From positions 59,379 to 123,378 of the forward strand of contig NZ_JAKEDS010000006.1 of NCBI RefSeq assembly GCF_021462415.1: a DNA stretch of 64,000 bases, written 5' to 3'. The stretch comes from Rhodohalobacter sp. 614A. GTDB lineage: Bacteria; Bacteroidota; Rhodothermia; Balneolales; Balneolaceae. Within the stretch, counting starts at the first letter, position 1. Each line of letters opens with the position of its first letter. Shown here in pieces: positions 34,075 to 45,988 of the stretch. The notes beneath the pieces were generated by a model. That model ran no database searches, had not been told where the DNA came from, and saw nothing but the letters and a program-made list of their open reading frames with translations. The position numbers were made by a program, and so were the translations under genes.

Positions 34075-34974
34075 ATGGAAAAATATGAACATACAGAAAG
34101 CTTTTACACTCAAAAATTTGGGTCAGTTTCTAAAAAAACTCAATTGGAGAACGAGCATTTTGACCTGTTTTCATTAGACGCCTTTACGGGCGATAATCCT
34201 GCCCCCATACCATACGATCAGAGAGACTATTACAAAATCATGCTGTTCAAAGGGAAAGCCAAAGTGTTATATGCTGATAAAGTGATTGAGGCAAAAAAAC
34301 AGGTTCTAAGTTTTTCGAATCCGCTTATTCCTTGTAAATGGATTGATAAAAAGGATGTACAGGGTGGCGTGTTTTGTATTTTTGATAAAGAGTTTTTTCA
34401 TCAATTTGCAGATTTCAGTGATTATTCAGTTTTTCAGCCAGGCGGAAATCACGTATTTGAGTTGTCAGATGAGCAGTTAGAAAAATCTATTGCACTTTTT
34501 GAACGGTTGTTTGAAGAGTTTGAGTCTGATTATAAACACAAATATGATGTGCTGCGAACCACTGTATTTGAGTTGATGCATCTTGCGATGAAGATAGAAC
34601 CATCATCAAGCACTCAAAGCAAGGAGGTCAATGCATCTCAGCGAATCTCTTCGATGTTTTTGGAGCTCTTAGAGCGTCAATTCCCGATTAACGATTCTCA
34701 TAAAAGCATCAATCTTCGTACAGCTTCCGATTTTGCCAAACAACTGAACGTTCATGTAAATCATTTAAACCGGGCGCTAAAAAAGACCACAAATAAAACC
34801 ACGTCCGAACTTATCGCTGAGCGTTTGCTTCAAGAATCAAAGATTCTGCTGAAACACAGTCAGCAGGACATCTCAGAAATCGGGTACTCTTTAGGTTTCA
34901 GCGAAGCCACTCATTTCAGCAACTTCTTCAAAAAACATACGGAGATAAGCCCGTCTCAATTCAGGAATGTTTGA
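34075..34974 (+). CDS. AraC-family transcriptional regulator
   Basis: This regulator has 299 residues if started at MEKYEHTESFYTQKFG (ATG 34075), where family alignments normally begin; ATG 34018 would add 19 residues. The first part is a cupin-like sensor (YYKIMLFKGKAKVLYADKVIEAKKQVLSFSNPLIPC). The C-terminal AraC domain has two HTHs: DFAKQLNVHVNHLNRALKKTTNKTTSELIAERLL and ISEIGYSLGFSEATHFSNFFKKHTEISPSQFR. It probably activates the adjacent aldo/keto reductase-flavodoxin genes, as in many genomes with this gene order. Paired repeats at 33163 and 34969 are candidate sites. Confidence 0.88.
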   Translation: MEKYEHTESFYTQKFGSVSKKTQLENEHFDLFSLDAFTGDNPAPIPYDQRDYYKIMLFKGKAKVLYADKVIEAKKQVLSFSNPLIPCKWIDKKDVQGGVFCIFDKEFFHQFADFSDYSVFQPGGNHVFELSDEQLEKSIALFERLFEEFESDYKHKYDVLRTTVFELMHLAMKIEPSSSTQSKEVNASQRISSMFLELLERQFPINDSHKSINLRTASDFAKQLNVHVNHLNRALKKTTNKTTSELIAERLLQESKILLKHSQQDISEIGYSLGFSEATHFSNFFKKHTEISPSQFRNV

Positions 34975-35014
34975 ATTTCGTAAGTGATGGTTTGCTAATC
35001 GTAATTCATTGAGG
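34969..35014. promoter_or_regulatory. Copy 2 of repeated upstream element (candidate AraC site)
   Basis: GTTTGAATTTCGTAAGTG, then TTTGCT and TAATTCATTGA, overlaps the stop of the AraC gene and precedes the aldo/keto reductase gene. A TATATTTG element at 35026-35033 fits a Bacteroidota -7 box. The match to 33163-33210 spans about 46 bases with small indels. Confidence 0.45.
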
Positions 35015-35059
35015 GGTCGCAACATTATATTTGTTTTAGATGTTGAACATTGAATCTAA

Positions 35060-36067
<1,008 letters not shown>

Positions 36068-36115
36068 TCGGCTCTTGAAGATCAAAAAATCAATATCAAA
36101 AAGCTCCTGAGGCTT

Positions 36116-36712
36116 ATGAATAGATTTATCTTTTTTTGGATTCTGATTCTTTTACTTATGGTAAACCCTGTCAACGCACAGGTTGAGTCCGATTCAGAGG
36201 ATGTACTAATCGTCTATCTGTCCCGTACCGGGAATACGGAGGCGGTAGCCGAAATTATCCGGGATGAAGTGGGCGGTGATATGGTTGAACTTGAATTGGA
36301 AACGCCTTATCCGGAGGATTATGATGCAATTGTGGCTCAAGTTGCCAGGGAAAATGAGACGGGATATTTACCTCCATTAAAAACTAAAATTGAGAATATT
36401 GGAAATTATAATACCGTTTTTGTTGGTTTTCCTACCTGGGGAATGCGACTGCCACCGCCGATGAAAAGTTTTTTGCATGAGTACGATCTGAGCGGAAAAA
36501 CAGTGATCCCATTCAATACAAATGGAGGTTATGGTTTAGGAAGCAGTATTCGTCAAATTGAAGAACTTTGTCCGGATTCAAACATACTGGAAAGTTTTTC
36601 AGTCAGTGGTGGATTGGAGCGAGATGGAATCTACCTGGATATCAAAGGAGCTCGACGAGAAGAAGTTCGAGCAGAAGCAGTAGAATGGTTGGAGAATATT
36701 CAGATGCAATAG
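36116..36712 (+). CDS. Exported flavodoxin-like protein
   Basis: This 198-residue protein has an N-terminal signal (FIFFWILILLLMVNPVNA) followed by a flavodoxin fold. The FMN phosphate-binding loop is SRTGNTEAVAE (about residues 38-48), and FVGFPTWGMRLPPPMKSFL and FNTNGGYGLGSS match other flavin loops. Flavodoxins are usually cytosolic, so an exported one is notable; loading FMN would require periplasmic flavin or a folded (Tat) route, yet no twin-arginine is present. It could shuttle electrons to the exported reductases of this cluster. Export is inferred from the signal only. Confidence 0.85.
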   Translation: MNRFIFFWILILLLMVNPVNAQVESDSEDVLIVYLSRTGNTEAVAEIIRDEVGGDMVELELETPYPEDYDAIVAQVARENETGYLPPLKTKIENIGNYNTVFVGFPTWGMRLPPPMKSFLHEYDLSGKTVIPFNTNGGYGLGSSIRQIEELCPDSNILESFSVSGGLERDGIYLDIKGARREEVRAEAVEWLENIQMQ

Positions 36713-36769
36713 TTTATACAACAAGAAATAATTAACCATAGATCACACAACTCATAAATCACCAACACT

Positions 36770-37234
36770 ATGAAATTGAATCAACGAATAACAGTACTCA
36801 TTGGACTCTTTATAATATTCATTGGCTCGCCTGTCTTCGCACAAAATGCGGATATGGTGGAGGAAATTACAGCTCTTTCCCAACAGAAATGGCAGTGGAT
36901 GGCCGACAAGAATGTAGATGAGCTCTCAAACTTATTTAATGAGGATGCACGTTTTGTCCACATGAGCGGATCCTGGGGAACAGACCGGGAACTCGAAATC
37001 ATTGAAAGCGGAAGCATTTGGTACAAAAATGCAGATGTGCACCAGGTTGTGGTAGAAACGTTTGGCGACACCGTCATCCTTTGGAACCGCATAACCCTGG
37101 AGGCTGAGGTTCGGGGCAATGTCGTATCCAATGAGTTTACGGTTACGGAAGTCTATCAAAACCAGGCCGGTGATTGGAGCCTGTTGGACCTGACGTTTAG
37201 CAGCGTGCGGGATACTCATAGCATTGAAGAGTAG
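36770..37234 (+). CDS. Exported NTF2-like (DUF4440/SnoaL-type) protein, copy A
   Basis: This 154-residue protein has a signal peptide (ITVLIGLFIIFIGSPVFA). An NTF2-like alpha+beta barrel follows: ALSQQKWQWMADKNVDELSNLFNEDARFVHMSG, TDRELEIIESGSIWYKNADVHQVVVE. Such cone-shaped folds hold small ligands or act as isomerases or dehydratases. It closely resembles the product of 42148-42603 (for example QWMADKNV and the ELE/LAIIESG-x-IWYK stretch). The catalytic role is not determined. Confidence 0.82.
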   Translation: MKLNQRITVLIGLFIIFIGSPVFAQNADMVEEITALSQQKWQWMADKNVDELSNLFNEDARFVHMSGSWGTDRELEIIESGSIWYKNADVHQVVVETFGDTVILWNRITLEAEVRGNVVSNEFTVTEVYQNQAGDWSLLDLTFSSVRDTHSIEE

Positions 37235-37257
37235 TGAGAGAATTTTGCAAAACTACC

Positions 37258-37340
37258 CCGTCAGACCGTTGTCTTTTCGGTCAGATGGGTTCATCGATAC
37301 CTAATCTAACCATCTGACGGCAAAACCAGCCGTCTGATGG
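37258..37340 (+). promoter_or_regulatory. Leader with three mutually exclusive stem-loops
   Basis: Four related short segments can pair in overlapping ways. GACCG (37264-37268) pairs with CGGTC (37278-37282), and GTCAGATGG (37280-37288) pairs perfectly with CCATCTGAC (37310-37318). CCATCTGACGG (37310-37320) pairs with CCGTCTGATGG (37330-37340), with one T-T mismatch. Pairs 1:2, 2:3 and 3:4 exclude each other in turn, the logic of an attenuator or riboswitch. No U-tract follows segment 4. It lies 40 bases before the SMP-30 gene. Confidence 0.45.
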
Positions 37341-37379
37341 ATTCAGCAGAGCCATCCACTAATAGAAATACAGATAATT

Positions 37380-38429
37380 ATGATGAATAAAATGAAACAC
37401 ACAGTGGCAGATTTTAAAGAACTCAAAATACTTCGCTCGCTTATAGTATTAATAACGGCCCTTGGACTTTATGCTAATACGGCATCAGCCCAGGAATCGG
37501 AAACCTATTCGGTTGGAGATCCTCTGGGTCTCACTTCTAACGGTGAATTTCAACCGATTTCATCCAACGTAAGCGTATATGGCGCGATTCAATCTGCGGA
37601 AAGCTGTATCTATGATGCGGAACGAGAACTGATCGTCGTACCCAGTATGGGTGACCGGCAGAATGTTCAGGTAAACGATGCCTGGGTTTCGCTGATTAAT
37701 TTCGACGGTTCGGTTCATACCACGAAGTGGATTGGCGTTCAGAACTCCAATCAGCGCAGCGATTTAAATCCGCCATTGGTTCTGAATGATCCCCTTGGAA
37801 GCGAAATTGCAGATGGCGTTCTCTATTTTGCTGATCGCGATGGCGGTACAAGCCGGGATGATCCATCAACAGCCGTCATTCGCCGGTTTGATCTGGAAAC
37901 AGGCGAGCCGCTGGAAGATATTCGAATCGAAGAATCTCCCTGGATTAATGACATCACTGTAGCAGAAGACGGAACGATCTACACCACACAAACCGGTGAT
38001 ATTGGACCCGATGGTGATCCGCAATCCTGGAAAGTATGGGAAATTTCTCCGGAGGGTAGTATTTCTGAATTTGCTGTTGGTGATCCCATTAATGTCCCCA
38101 ACGGCATTGCGATAGACACCGATGGTAATATTGTGGTAGTCAACTTTGGGAATCCCGATGTCCTCACTTTTTCACCTGATGGTGAGCTGCTGAAAACGGA
38201 ACAAGCCGTTCAGGCGGGAGGCGATGGAATCGAAATCATGCCGGATGGCACGAAGTATATCAGCAGTGTACGACAGGGCGGAATTTCCAGAATCCGTCCG
38301 GGTGAGTCTGCCGAACTGATTGCAGAGAACATCCCAAGTGCGGCTTCTATTTGCTACGATTCAGACAACAACCAGCTTGTGGTTCCGATGACATCACAGA
38401 GTACGCTCGGGTTTATACCTTTAGATTAA
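37380..38429 (+). CDS. SMP-30/gluconolactonase-like exported protein
   Basis: A 349-residue protein with a signal peptide (SLIVLITALGLYANTASA) and a six-bladed beta-propeller pattern. Strand-turn repeats DGTIYTTQTGDIGPDGDPQ, NGIAIDTDGNIVVVNFGNP, GDGIEIMPDGTKYISSVRQGG and SAASICYDSDNNQLVVP fit the SMP-30/LRE propeller. Asp and Asn residues in the central loops could bind Ca or Zn. SMP-30 members hydrolyse lactones such as gluconolactone. Next to a PQQ-type dehydrogenase this suggests oxidation of a sugar to a lactone followed by ring opening in the periplasm. Confidence 0.8.
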   Translation: MMNKMKHTVADFKELKILRSLIVLITALGLYANTASAQESETYSVGDPLGLTSNGEFQPISSNVSVYGAIQSAESCIYDAERELIVVPSMGDRQNVQVNDAWVSLINFDGSVHTTKWIGVQNSNQRSDLNPPLVLNDPLGSEIADGVLYFADRDGGTSRDDPSTAVIRRFDLETGEPLEDIRIEESPWINDITVAEDGTIYTTQTGDIGPDGDPQSWKVWEISPEGSISEFAVGDPINVPNGIAIDTDGNIVVVNFGNPDVLTFSPDGELLKTEQAVQAGGDGIEIMPDGTKYISSVRQGGISRIRPGESAELIAENIPSAASICYDSDNNQLVVPMTSQSTLGFIPLD

Positions 38430-38596
38430 CGAAATAGCATATGCAATTTAAAAGCAGAAAGTTTGGAACCTGAATCTCCCCTTCTTAAAAATGAGGGGAC
38501 TTTATCTCAGCTTTTCCACACTTAATTCTTGACTCAAATGATCATACAAAACCAACATTTCTTTCAGCGATACGATACTAAAACGACATAAATATT

Positions 38597-39985
38597 ATGA
38601 ATATCAATAAAAACATTTCAAACCCGATCAGAAGAAGATTTTCTGGCTTCACAAAGATCAATCATCTTTTTGCAGCTGTATCATTATTTGCGGTACTGCT
38701 CATTGCCGGCTGTGGCGGTCCTTCGGGCGACAGTAATCAAAATCTTGCAAGTGCAGAAATTGTATGCGATGAAGATAATGGGGGCATCACTCTGCCGGAC
38801 GGATTTTGTGCAAGCGTTGTCGTTGATAGCCTCGGCCCTGCACGCCATATTGCCATAGGAGAGAATGGTGACATTTATGTAAAAACACGAAGTGAAGAGG
38901 GCGGAATTGCTGCCCTTCGTGATACAACAGGTGATTTCAAGGCTGATATTATTGAGCGATTCAGTGATATGACTCCCGTGAGAGGCGGAATTTTGTGGGA
39001 AACCGGAATGGCTATCCACGATGGGCATATCTGGGCTTCCAATACGGAGTCCGTCTATCGGTGGCCCATGCCTGAAGACGGATCGCTTGTTCCTGAAGGT
39101 GAGCCGGAGATCGTTGTTACCGGTTTCCCGGAACAGCAGTCTCACGATTCCAAATCGATTGCTTTTGATAATAATGGATATCTCTATGTAAATGTGGGTG
39201 CTCCATCCAATGCTTGTCAGCAAGAACCACGTACTCCCGGTTCTATGGGAGAAGATCCATGCCCGCAGCTGGAACGGCAAGCGGGTATTTGGCGCTTTCA
39301 TGCTGACTCTTTGGGCCAGACACAGCAGGACGATGGCACACACTTCGCCACAGGTATTAGAAATGTCGTGGGCCTTGATTGGAATCATGAGGACAACGCC
39401 CTATACGTAATGCAGCACGGGCGGGATCAGCTCAATACACTTTGGCCGGATCTTTATACCGAAGAGGATAATGCCGAACTCCCTGCTGAAGAGATGTTCA
39501 GACTGACTGAAGGCGCAAATGCAGGATGGCCATATTGCTACTACGACTGGCGGCAGGAAGAAAAAGTTCTTAGTCCCGAATATGGTGGCGACGGACAGGA
39601 AGTCGGACGATGTTCAGAGTTTCTCGATCCGGTAGTAGCCTTTCCTGGTCACTGGGCGCCAAATGGGCTTCTGTTTTACACCGGTCAACACTTTCCAAGA
39701 CACTATCAGGGCGGTGCTTTCATTGCCTTTCATGGTTCCTGGAACCGAGCTCCGTTGCCTCAAAGAGGATATAGGGTATCCTTTGTTCCTTTTGAAAATG
39801 GTTCTCCGGCGGGTGATTACGAGACCTTTGCTGATGGATTTGCCGGTGTAGATCCAATCCCCAACCCCGGTGCGGCAGAACACCGTCCGATGGGCCTCGC
39901 AATCGCACCGGACGGCGCCCTCTATATTTCTGACTCCGTAAAAGGACGAATCTGGCGGGTAGTTCACACAGGAGAAAGTAAATAA
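38597..39985 (+). CDS. PQQ-dependent sugar (glucose/sorbosone) dehydrogenase lipoprotein
   Basis: This 462-residue protein has a lipobox (IAGC) near residue 37. A soluble-glucose-dehydrogenase-type propeller follows: PDGFCASVVVDSLGPARHIAIGENGDIYV, HDSKSIAFDNNGYLYVNVGAPSN, TGIRNVVGLDWNHEDNALYVMQHGRDQL, and HWAPNGLLFYTGQHFPRHYQGGAFIAFHGSWNR. The HGRD and HGSWNR stretches match PQQ-binding regions of GDH/sorbosone dehydrogenase-like proteins. It would oxidise a sugar at the cell surface or in the periplasm, passing electrons to an unknown acceptor. PQQ biosynthesis genes are not in the window. Confidence 0.85.
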   Translation: MNINKNISNPIRRRFSGFTKINHLFAAVSLFAVLLIAGCGGPSGDSNQNLASAEIVCDEDNGGITLPDGFCASVVVDSLGPARHIAIGENGDIYVKTRSEEGGIAALRDTTGDFKADIIERFSDMTPVRGGILWETGMAIHDGHIWASNTESVYRWPMPEDGSLVPEGEPEIVVTGFPEQQSHDSKSIAFDNNGYLYVNVGAPSNACQQEPRTPGSMGEDPCPQLERQAGIWRFHADSLGQTQQDDGTHFATGIRNVVGLDWNHEDNALYVMQHGRDQLNTLWPDLYTEEDNAELPAEEMFRLTEGANAGWPYCYYDWRQEEKVLSPEYGGDGQEVGRCSEFLDPVVAFPGHWAPNGLLFYTGQHFPRHYQGGAFIAFHGSWNRAPLPQRGYRVSFVPFENGSPAGDYETFADGFAGVDPIPNPGAAEHRPMGLAIAPDGALYISDSVKGRIWRVVHTGESK

Positions 39986-40000
39986 AAGGTTGACATATAG

Positions 40001-40858
<858 letters not shown>

Positions 40859-40930
40859 AATGAAGACAAAATTTTTAAAAATTTAAGAGAAGAGAGCAAA
40901 AACAATGAAGGAATACAAAAGGAGAATGTT

Positions 40931-42097
<1,167 letters not shown>

Positions 42098-42147
42098 AGG
42101 CTTACACAGACAGATCCATAGAAATCAAAAAATCAATAATCAAACCC

Positions 42148-42603
42148 ATGAAACAAGTTATATACACCCTTTTATTATTTGTCGGGCTATCAACACAGGC
42201 GGTGGCACAGCAAAATGAAAACGTTACGAGTGCAGAACAGGAGATCATTAATCTATCCGAAGAGAAGTGGCAGTGGATGGCCGACAAAAATGTGGAGGCC
42301 CTGGCGGATCTCTTTCATGAAAAGGCGGAGTTTGTTCACATGGGTGGATCTTGGGGAACAGAAAGAGAGCTTGCTATTATCGAAAGCGGTGGGATTTGGT
42401 ATAAAGAGGCAGATATCCACGAGGTATCCGTGAATATTATTGACAATACGGCCATTCTCTTGAACAGAATTACCCTGATAGCTGAGGTTGGCGGCAACGA
42501 AGTCACCAATCCATTCGAGGTCACCGAGGTGTATGTGAAACAGGACGATGACTGGAAATTAGGAGTTTTGTCATTCACAAGGCTCTCTCGTGGCAATGAT
42601 TAG
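42148..42603 (+). CDS. Exported NTF2-like protein, copy B
   Basis: This 151-residue protein has a signal peptide (QVIYTLLLFVGLSTQAVA) and an NTF2-like domain closely matching the product of 36770-37234. Identical or near-identical stretches include KWQWMADKNVE and ERELAIIESGGIWYKEADIHEV. It follows the Tat-exported reductase, as copy A follows the flavodoxin. The pairing indicates a duplicated reductase-NTF2 module. The ligand is unknown. Confidence 0.82.
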   Translation: MKQVIYTLLLFVGLSTQAVAQQNENVTSAEQEIINLSEEKWQWMADKNVEALADLFHEKAEFVHMGGSWGTERELAIIESGGIWYKEADIHEVSVNIIDNTAILLNRITLIAEVGGNEVTNPFEVTEVYVKQDDDWKLGVLSFTRLSRGND

Positions 42604-42663
42604 TGTTTTACACATGATTTATTAGATAACAGAATCAGGTTTTAAAATTAAAATTCAATCAAA

Positions 42664-44319
42664 ATGAAAAAAATAATCGTTGGCTTATTCATCATTATGA
42701 GTTGCTATTTGATGGCTCATCAAACATCCGTGGTTGCACAGGAAGCTGATTCCAATGCCTCACCAACAGTTCAAACTGAAAGCGGTATTGTTCGCGGTGT
42801 GACGGAAGGAGACGTTTCAAGCTTCAAGGGGATTCCCTTTGCGGCTCCACCTGTTGGCGAATATCGCTGGCGTCCACCTCAACCTGTAGATTCCTGGGAA
42901 GGTGTGCGTGATGCAACCGAGTATGGTGCTAATTGTGCTCAGTCCGGATGGGGAGCTGCTCCCGGAACCATTGCGGAAGGCTCATCGGAAGATTGTCTCT
43001 TCCTGAATATCTGGAAACCTGCCGGAATTGAAGAGGGAGCGGATCTTCCCGTGATGGTATGGATCCACGGAGGTGCTTTTGTTGGCGGAAGCGGTGCGGG
43101 TGGCGCAACCACAGGAGAGGAATTCGCCAAACAGGACGTCATTTTGATGACTATCAACTATCGTCTTGGACGCCTCGGACATTTTGCATTCCCTGCATTG
43201 AGTGAGGAGCATCCCGAGGAGCCAAAAGGCAGCTACGCTTATATGGACCAGATTGCCGCCCTCGAATGGATACAGGAAAATATTGAAGCATTCGGTGGCG
43301 ATCCGGATAATGTGACCATTTTTGGTTTTTCTGCCGGTGGCGTGTCGGTTCATTCGCTTTTGACCATACCGGATGCAAGAGGCCTTTTTCATAAAGTGAT
43401 TAGTGAATCAGGCGGCGGTCGTGACGGTGTACTTACCGGCAGGCCGATCAACGAAGATAATGCCGATCCCCTCTACACAGTTTCTGCTGAAACTATCGGG
43501 ATCAACTTTGCACGAAAAAAGGGGATTAATGGAACCGGTGAAGAAGCACTGGCAGAACTTCGTGCACTGAGTGTGGAAGAGATTGTGGATGGAGGCCAGG
43601 AAACCGATGGAGAGAATGGTCCGCGTACCTATTCAGGCCCGATTTTGGATGGGGAGCTGGTAGTGGAAACAGCTGAAAGTGCTTATGAAGCAGGCAGACA
43701 GGCAGACGTTCCGCTTATCATCGGGAATACAAGTGCCGAAGTAGGCGGTGGTTTTGTAAACAACAGCAGTTCAAAAGAAGAACTCTTTTCACTTTTTGGA
43801 GAACTGGAAGATCAGGCGAGAGCTGCTTACGATCCTGACGGCGACAAAGAATTCGCTGAGGTTATCACAAAGTTTAATACCGACTGGGTTTGGGGTGAGC
43901 CGGCCCGGATGACAGCAAGAACATTTGTTGCCGCAGACAACCCGGCTTATATGTATCTGTTCTCCTATGTTCCGGAAGCAATGCAGGAGCGAATGCGGTT
44001 TGGTGCCGGACACGGATCAGAAGTTGCCTATGTGTTTAACAACCTGGATGCCCGTTGGGGTGATATTGAGCCAACGACTGAAGAACAAGAGTTAGCGCAA
44101 GTGATGAACACCTATTGGGCAAACTTCGCCAAGACAGGTGATCCCAATGGCGAAGGGGTACCTGAATGGCCCGTTTACAATTCCCAAACTGAAGAGATAC
44201 TCGACATTGAGTCCGGTGGCGAAACAGTCGGCAAGCCCGATCCCAGAGAAGAAAGGCTGGATGTGATTCAAAAGGCCATTGAGACATTAAGAGACCGTTT
44301 ACACTCGCGCGGTATTTAA
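42664..44319 (+). CDS. Exported type-B carboxylesterase
   Basis: This 551-residue alpha/beta hydrolase has a signal peptide. The catalytic machinery is visible: oxyanion loop VMVWIHGGAFVGGSG, nucleophile elbow FGFSAGGVSVHSLL (Ser near 219), and GAGHGSEVAYVF with the catalytic His (near 440). EDCLFLNIWKP and GLGWIQE-like EWIQENIEAFGGDP match the PnbA/cholinesterase family. It should cleave esters in the periplasm. With a lactonase and dehydrogenase nearby, it may process plant- or alga-derived esters or toxic esters. Confidence 0.92.
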   Translation: MKKIIVGLFIIMSCYLMAHQTSVVAQEADSNASPTVQTESGIVRGVTEGDVSSFKGIPFAAPPVGEYRWRPPQPVDSWEGVRDATEYGANCAQSGWGAAPGTIAEGSSEDCLFLNIWKPAGIEEGADLPVMVWIHGGAFVGGSGAGGATTGEEFAKQDVILMTINYRLGRLGHFAFPALSEEHPEEPKGSYAYMDQIAALEWIQENIEAFGGDPDNVTIFGFSAGGVSVHSLLTIPDARGLFHKVISESGGGRDGVLTGRPINEDNADPLYTVSAETIGINFARKKGINGTGEEALAELRALSVEEIVDGGQETDGENGPRTYSGPILDGELVVETAESAYEAGRQADVPLIIGNTSAEVGGGFVNNSSSKEELFSLFGELEDQARAAYDPDGDKEFAEVITKFNTDWVWGEPARMTARTFVAADNPAYMYLFSYVPEAMQERMRFGAGHGSEVAYVFNNLDARWGDIEPTTEEQELAQVMNTYWANFAKTGDPNGEGVPEWPVYNSQTEEILDIESGGETVGKPDPREERLDVIQKAIETLRDRLHSRGI

Positions 44320-44339
44320 CCCTCAAATAAACCAGTAAA

Positions 44340-45077
44340 ATGAAAAAATTTAGCACACAACTACTTATCAGTTTAATTGTGGCTAGCAGTTGTCTTTCAC
44401 TTGATCTGAAAGCGCAAAACTCAGAACAGAATCAGAGACTCAGCGAAAAGCAGCAAGCATTGATTCCGATTGCAGCCTATACGGCCATTGGTGACCTGCA
44501 ACGTTTAAAACCTGCACTACATAACGGTTTGGATGCGGGTCTGACAGTCAATGAAATCAAAGAGTCCATAGTTCACTTGTACGCTTATGCCGGATTTCCC
44601 AGAAGCATTCGAAGTCTTCAAACCTTTATGGAGGTCTTGGAGGAGCGTGAGGCCGAGGGTATAAATGATGAACTGGGCCCAGAAGCTTCCCCAATCAATG
44701 ATGACCGAAGCAAGTACGAACGGGGAGTGGAAACTTTGTATGAGCTGACCGGCTCAGACTGGGGAAAGCCGGAGTCGGGCTACGGAGCGTTTGCCCCTGC
44801 CATTGACAGATTCCTCAAAGAACATCTGTTTGCCGACCTGTTTGAGCGGGATGTATTAACCTACGCTCAACGAGAGCTGGTGGTCATTTCCATACTCAGC
44901 AGCCTCGATGGCGTGGAGCCGATGTTGGGAAGCCATTTCAATCTTTCCCTGAATGTCGGTTTAACTACCGGTCAGTTGCAGCATTTTGTAGATATCATCG
45001 AAACTACATTAGGTGAAGAGAAAGGAGAAATCGCTCAATCAGTACTGGATAACGTGCTGGAAAACAGATCTGAATAA
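44340..45077 (+). CDS. Exported double carboxymuconolactone decarboxylase-like protein
   Basis: This 245-residue protein has a signal peptide (LLISLIVASSCLSLDLKA) and two AhpD/CMD-type helical domains: LIPIAAYTAIGDLQRLKPALHNGLDAGLTVNEIKESIVHLYAYAGFP and a second with YAQRELVVISILSSLDGVEPMLGSHFNLSLNVGLTTGQLQH. The CxxC of AhpD is absent. CMD enzymes open or decarboxylate lactone rings. In this neighbourhood (aldo/keto reductases, flavodoxin, cupin, AraC regulator) the combination recurs in many bacteria with undefined substrate. Confidence 0.85.
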   Translation: MKKFSTQLLISLIVASSCLSLDLKAQNSEQNQRLSEKQQALIPIAAYTAIGDLQRLKPALHNGLDAGLTVNEIKESIVHLYAYAGFPRSIRSLQTFMEVLEEREAEGINDELGPEASPINDDRSKYERGVETLYELTGSDWGKPESGYGAFAPAIDRFLKEHLFADLFERDVLTYAQRELVVISILSSLDGVEPMLGSHFNLSLNVGLTTGQLQHFVDIIETTLGEEKGEIAQSVLDNVLENRSE

Positions 45078-45136
45078 TTTTTAAAGCTAATATGCGAACA
45101 TTAAACCCGAAATAACGAATTTAAAAAAGTTGATTA

Positions 45137-45634
45137 ATGATGAATTGGATGAGAACATTCCTCTTGCCGCTTTTAACTATAACTATTTTATTCATTTCCT
45201 GTAGTAATGAACCGCAAACGGATACTGCTGACGGACCGAAAACAGAACCGGTGTTTCCAATAGGTCAAGAAATTTCGAGTGACAATTTCACCGGTACTGC
45301 ATGGTTGAACATGATTGCAGAAAACGATGCGAACCTGAACACTCATATTGGCAACGTAACGTTTGCGCCCGGTGCAAGAACGAATTGGCACTCTCATCCG
45401 GGCGGACAAATTCTTCTCGCAACAGATGGCACCGGTTATTATCAGGAGAAAGGTTCATCCATACAAATCCTGCAAAAAGGGGATGTGATTCAATGTCCAC
45501 CCAATGTTGAGCACTGGCACGGTGCTTCACCCGACAGCAAGTTTACTCATATTGCCATCGGCCCTAATCTTGACGAGGGTGGCGTAGTTTGGTTAAATCC
45601 TGTTACTGAGGAGGATTACAATAGCATTGACTAA
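45137..45634 (+). CDS. Cupin-domain lipoprotein
   Basis: This 165-residue protein has a lipobox (LFISC, about residue 22) and a RmlC-like cupin. NWHSHPGGQILLATDGTGYYQEKG (metal ligands in H-x-H and Gln) is followed by KGDVIQCPPNVEHWHGASPDS (second histidine motif). Such single-domain cupins bind a metal and may be dioxygenases or isomerases. It closes the redox island and is one of the partners typical of carboxymuconolactone decarboxylase clusters. Confidence 0.87.
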   Translation: MMNWMRTFLLPLLTITILFISCSNEPQTDTADGPKTEPVFPIGQEISSDNFTGTAWLNMIAENDANLNTHIGNVTFAPGARTNWHSHPGGQILLATDGTGYYQEKGSSIQILQKGDVIQCPPNVEHWHGASPDSKFTHIAIGPNLDEGGVVWLNPVTEEDYNSID

Positions 45635-45988
45635 AAAATCGACTGCTTTGTGAGAATAGTTGAATCTGTAATCAATCAACCAGAAGAGTTGCATGTGAAC
45701 GAAATGCTATACCGGCCGACAGCTTCGGAATTATAGTTTAAATCTTTCGCGTCTACACGTTCCTCAACATTCAATTTCACAAGATTTAACAATATAATTC
45801 ATTAGAACAGAGTTTAAAAATTTCTTATACGTTGATGATGGCGTATAAACTTTCTTGGGTTGGGAGAGTCAGCGAATAGATGTTATTGCCTTCTACTTTA
45901 TGCTTTTAATTCATGTGGTTATGGTTAATGAAGCAAAAACGTTTGGTAATAGGATTTACAACTGACTGTTCTCAACCTTTTTCTTTCA
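45635..45988. other. Intergenic boundary of redox island and transfer region
   Basis: About 350 bases lie between the cupin gene and the convergent coupling-protein gene. No open frame is convincing; one at 45913-46125 is antisense to the end of traG. No clear terminator or repeat was found. Confidence 0.5.
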
